This document shows positions 60,808 to 64,000 of a DNA stretch of 64,000 nucleotides, piece by piece. Numbering within the stretch: position 1 is the stretch's first letter; each line of letters begins with the position of its first letter. Below the pieces are notes generated by a model. It had not been told where the DNA came from. It ran no database searches and saw nothing but the letters and a program-made list of their open reading frames with translations. The DNA is from Hirudo medicinalis (lineage: Eukaryota > Annelida > Clitellata > Hirudinida > Hirudinidae), in assembly GCA_011800805.1 (NCBI GenBank), contig MPNW01000067.1, positions 57,848 through 121,847 of the forward strand. Direction: 5' to 3'. A program made the translations under genes and the position numbers.

Positions 60808-62421
60808 TTATTTGCCCTTGGCAATGACACTTGCAAATTGTCGAGCAACTTCGACGAACTTCTCCTTTTGTTGCTTGTTCATCTTTGCTCTCTGCAAAAA
60901 AAATTGATTAATGATATCTTTGGTTGGATCGTTTTAGTATCTTCCTTACCTTCCCAATCTTAGCAATTCTGATAATGCTTGATTCGATCCAAGAGTCACA
61001 AAGGTGTTTTTGATGACTTCCTCTTAAATATAATTTTGTAATTTGCGCTATCAGCACAAACACAATTTTGTAATTATTATAAAATTAAACAAACATCATC
61101 CTAACCAAGAGAAATTCCCAGTGGCTTAAGAGCCTCATCTATCAACACAGATTGATCTGATTTGATTTGAGCAAATTCAGCAAGTTGTTTTTGTTGTTGC
61201 TTGTCCAGTTTGAAGTTTTCCTACAAAAAAATGGTTAAAGAACTCTTTGGTTGCATTTCTTAGGCATCTTTGCCTCTAGTTGCTTTAGAAGCTCTTTACT
61301 TATTCCAAAAGATGATTCTCTAAAGAAAGTCCCTTAATTATAATTTTGTGGTTATCACTCAATCATATTAAATATAATTTTGAAGTTATAAAACATTTAA
61401 ACAATCATCATCCTAACCAAACAAATATCCTAGCTGGAATAAGAACTCTCCTCTTTCTTCCCCAGTGACTGGACTACTTATGAGGGTTTCCTCTTATACA
61501 ATGTAATACAATTTTGTAATTTGCACTCTATCACCCTAGATATATATTTGTAATTATAATACATTTAAACAGGAATCACCATATTTTTAATCATCATACA
61601 ATTAAAGAAGAATCACCCTCGCCAAAACAATTTAGTAGAGTTTCAATAATATCTGCCAATCACTGATCAGATTCTGGTGTCTTCGCTGCATCCAATGTAA
61701 TAATAATATAATTTTGTAATTTGAACACTATTGCCCCAAGTATATATTTGCAACTATCATACAATTAAGGAAGAATCACCCTCACCAAAAAAATTTAATA
61801 GACCCTTCATGATATCTGTCTGTCAATTGCCGAACAGGTTTTGTCTTCTCTGCATCAAATATAATATAATTTTGTAAGTTGCACTGTTACCCTAAGTATA
61901 CATTTGTAATTATCATACAATTAAACAAGAATTACCTTCACAGAAAAAATTTAATAGACTCTTCATAATATCTTTGCTTGTCAATTGCTGAACAGGTTCT
62001 GGTGTATTCGCTGCAGTCAGTTGCTTAGCATGCTCTTTGATCCCAAGAGCCATCTCCTCAAAGAAGCTTATGAAAATGTCCCCTTAAATGTAATTTTATA
62101 ACTGTCACAGACTTTCCCCTTACACATAATTACAATTGATAAGTTACTAAACATAACTTAAATACAACACATAATTAAAACAAGCATCAACCTTACCATG
62201 TCTAACAAGGCATTTGGCCTCGACAGCAACATCGACTTGTCCGGTTTTTCCAGATTTTACCGAGCTGAAGGGTCTGACATTGACCGAGCCTATGGCTCTG
62301 GCATTGGCTGATCTGGTGGCTCCAGCTACGAAATCAAAAAATATTATTGTTGTCTAGACAATACTAGAGTTATGGTGCAATACCTACCTTCGGTTTTGAT
62401 GCCACTTGTCATTCTCGCCAT
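60808..62421 (-). CDS. Unidentified gene with repeated exons
   Basis: Well-supported 5' exons: 62388-62421 (MARMTSGIKTE), 62197-62325 (ANARAIGSVNVRPFSSV) and 61936-62082 (ISFFEEMALGIKEHAKQL..SLLNFF), all phase 1. At the 3' end, exon 60808-60891 encodes RAKMNKQQKEKFVEVARQF and stops. Between lie an exon at 60952-61026, one at about 61108-61219 (KLDKQQQKQLAEFAQ, paralogous to the last exon) and several degraded copies of the third exon (frameshift or stops at about 61640-61850). The phases of the middle exons do not all close, so the exact transcript is open: the shortest path joins exon 3 to 61026. Products are Gln/Lys-rich and helical, with no signal peptide; no family recognised. Confidence 0.5.
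61490..62000. repeat. Tandem repeat of about 170 bp carrying an exon copy
   Basis: At least three diverged units contain, in order, ATAATTTTGTAATTTG, a CACTATT/ACCCTAAGTATA segment, TATCATACAATTAA, AAGAATCACC and AAATTTAATAGA(C), then TCAATTGC(T/C)GAACAGG. Starts lie near 61500, 61700 and 61860. Each carries an image of exon 3 of the minus-strand gene, but only the copy at 61936-62082 keeps its frame. Confidence 0.65.
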
Positions 62422-63460
62422 TTAAGGTGCGACTAGAGTAACAATCTTTTTAAGTTTGTGCGTCATCATAACCGCAAAATAGAATACATGTGTGTGGTAT
62501 TGCAGCGCGAATATAAGACCCTCCCAAGATCTCCAACGCGACAACACACCTACCACCATCTATCGATAGAAATCTCCTTAACGGTAATTACAATGATAAC
62601 CATTATCGGTAAGACTAGGAATACTTCAAAAATGTATAATAATTAAGATAATTGTTTAAAATATAGTTTCACATTTATTATTAAACCGTTTTTAATATCA
62701 TTTGCCCAATAAACTAATATTTATTAAGAACTAGAATGATTTAATTATTAAATTAATAACAGAAATTTTGCATTAGAGCTAAATCGGTACTAAATAAGGT
62801 ACTAAAAAAGCAGAACACTCCCGCCAAGTATGCCGTCAAAATTGCCACTTTTTGAACTCTTATTAACTAATATCCAGCCTCAAAAAAATTTAATTATTAA
62901 TGTTTCAAAATATTAGGATATTATCCTACTTTGTCTTGAATGTAAGGAATTTTTTATTAATTCTTATACCTAGAAATTTGTCATTTAAGACGAAACGCCA
63001 TCTATAGCTCACACTTGTGTGAAGAATGGTTTCTGTAAACTATTGCACATAACTTGCTTTGAAGGCGTTGCCTCTAATGTGAATGATACTTACATAGTTG
63101 GTTAAGAAAGAAATAATTTAATGCTTAAGGGTGGCATTAAAATAATTTGGGGTGCAAAGAATAAGAAAGCCCTAAGGCGACATAAACGCGACAAGGTCAC
63201 CTCATAATTTATAACAAAACGTGCTTGATAATAAGTAATTTCTGATTGTCGACTGTTTCCATTTCTGAACCCAAAGTAAGCGGATGTATTTTGCAAATAC
63301 ATGCATTATTTGTTCTACTGCTTGACTATGTCAAATCTGGATTTACAGAAATTTGCAGAACTCGCCTGATTTTAGCTATTAAAATTTAAATGAACAACAA
63401 TACAATGTTTTTGCAAAGCACGTCCTAATTTCGTTCAAGTTCGCTGTAATATCCTGTATA
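62422..63460. other. Upstream region of the repeat-exon gene
   Basis: Apart from the TATCGATA element listed separately, no gene is recognisable. The right part (62600-63450) is AT-rich and contains only chance ORFs. Confidence 0.45.
62561..62568. promoter_or_regulatory. DRE-like element TATCGATA
   Basis: A perfect palindromic TATCGATA, the DREF-binding DRE core known from insect housekeeping promoters, lies about 140 bases upstream of the minus-strand ATG at 62421, inside a locally GC-richer 62500-62570 stretch. Functional only if the lineage has a DREF-like factor. Confidence 0.45.
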
Positions 63461-64000
63461 ATTTTGGTGTTTGTAGTAGGGTATGGAAAACATTTTGAAA
63501 CGTAAGAAAACGCTACACGAAGCAGGCACTGTTGCCGACAGTTCTGTCGATGCAGAATCAACAGCTAATGATTTATAAATGAACAAAAATAGGCCTGCAC
63601 CAAAGTTAAGAAAATACGATGAAAGATATATTGAATTTAGTTTTATTCAAATTCAAATTCTGAACAACCAATGTCTAATTTGCAAAAAAATTGTCTAATG
63701 AAGCTCTCAAATTAATAAGATGCTGGGCATTAAATATTTAGCTGGATTTAGCTGGAAAACCGAAAGTATTTTTCCAAAAAATAAAAACGTCAGACAGCAT
63801 CTGGATTCCTTGGCTGAACGTATTTATGTGAAACGACATTTTCAGCACTTACTGCTGCAAAGACTAAGTTTAGATCAAAACTTGGCGTTGAACGTGACAT
63901 GAGTGTGTGCCTAACCATAATAGCACCAAGATTGATAGTATGTGCAAAAGCAAAACAAGCCCATCCTTCGTCACTGACGTCATTGATATTGGCGAAACCG
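63458..64000 (+). pseudogene. Broken BED-finger/hAT-type transposase (ZBED/SCAND3-like) fragment
   Basis: The translation drifts between frames with several stops but preserves a recognisable order: LKRKKTLHEAG near 63495, then RKYDERYIEFSFI, CLICKK (the Cys pair of a BED-type finger), SNEALKLIR, GKPKVFFQK, and near the window end VCAKAKQAHP. This matches the start of ZBED/SCAND3-type hAT transposases or derived host genes (LKRK.., KYDxxYLxFGF, CxxC, SN..LK..L, KPxEFFxxK, Axx.A..KKP). Frame breaks make it non-functional. It continues beyond the window. Confidence 0.65.

Noticed and set aside
1..64000. CRISPR arrays, bacterial operons or phage elements
   Set aside because: No regularly spaced repeats, no Shine-Dalgarno-led operons; the window is clearly eukaryotic with spliced genes.

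Overview
This window is nuclear DNA from an invertebrate animal, most likely an arthropod. The evidence is an AT-rich sequence with many short spliced introns (46 nt up to a few kb), GT-AG and some apparent GC-AG splice sites, tRNA-derived SINE copies, hAT-type transposon debris, and an animal developmental gene set (PVF/VEGF-like factor, Van Gogh, Wnt11, Ajuba-type LIM protein). A non-insect arthropod is my guess. No species can be named from sequence alone. One undetermined base sits near 7937.

Layout, left to right. 1.6-4.5 kb (-): a single-exon multi-pass membrane protein of unknown function. 5.2-11.2 kb (+): two tandem, cysteine-rich, Dickkopf/prokineticin-like secreted proteins with identical exon-phase structure, separated by about 4.4 kb of repeats. 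11.8-17.3 kb (+): a PDGF/VEGF-family growth factor with three microexons and two possible 3' ends. 18.8-20.8 kb (+): Xaa-Pro aminopeptidase 3. 21.7-22.5 kb (-): TRAPPC3/Bet3, head to head with 22.9-24.6 kb (+) Van Gogh/Strabismus. 25.5-29.5 kb (+): a compact ubiquitin-specific protease, tail to tail with 29.7-32.1 kb (-) Wnt11. 32.3-34.0 kb: a divergent pair (a 45-residue micro-protein and a double DUF1330-like protein) sharing a promoter that holds an RFX-type X-box. 34.5-34.9 kb: an LTR-like insert between 40-bp direct repeats. 36.0-42.4 kb (+): a 20-exon plasma-membrane Ca2+-ATPase without the usual calmodulin-binding tail. 42.6-44.3 kb (-): ARMC10-like armadillo protein. 45.5-47.6 kb: small hypothetical genes. 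48.0-50.0 kb (+): an ankyrin/SOCS-box (ASB) protein. 50.7-51.3 kb (-): an unidentified spliced gene. 52.0-57.0 kb (+): Ajuba/LIMD1-type LIM protein. 58.1-60.1 kb (+): GMP reductase. 60.8-62.4 kb (-): an unidentified gene with decayed, tandemly repeated exons. 63.5-64.0 kb: a broken BED/hAT-type transposase fragment.

The genes form no operon or single pathway. Several act in planar polarity, Wnt and Hippo/junction signalling (Vang, Wnt11, Ajuba), but their proximity is probably ordinary gene density. Exon coordinates were derived by hand from splice consensus, reading-frame phase and remembered family motifs. Most complete models close with consistent phases and plausible protein lengths (TRAPPC3 180 aa, Wnt11 353 aa, GMPR 354 aa, ARMC10 350 aa).
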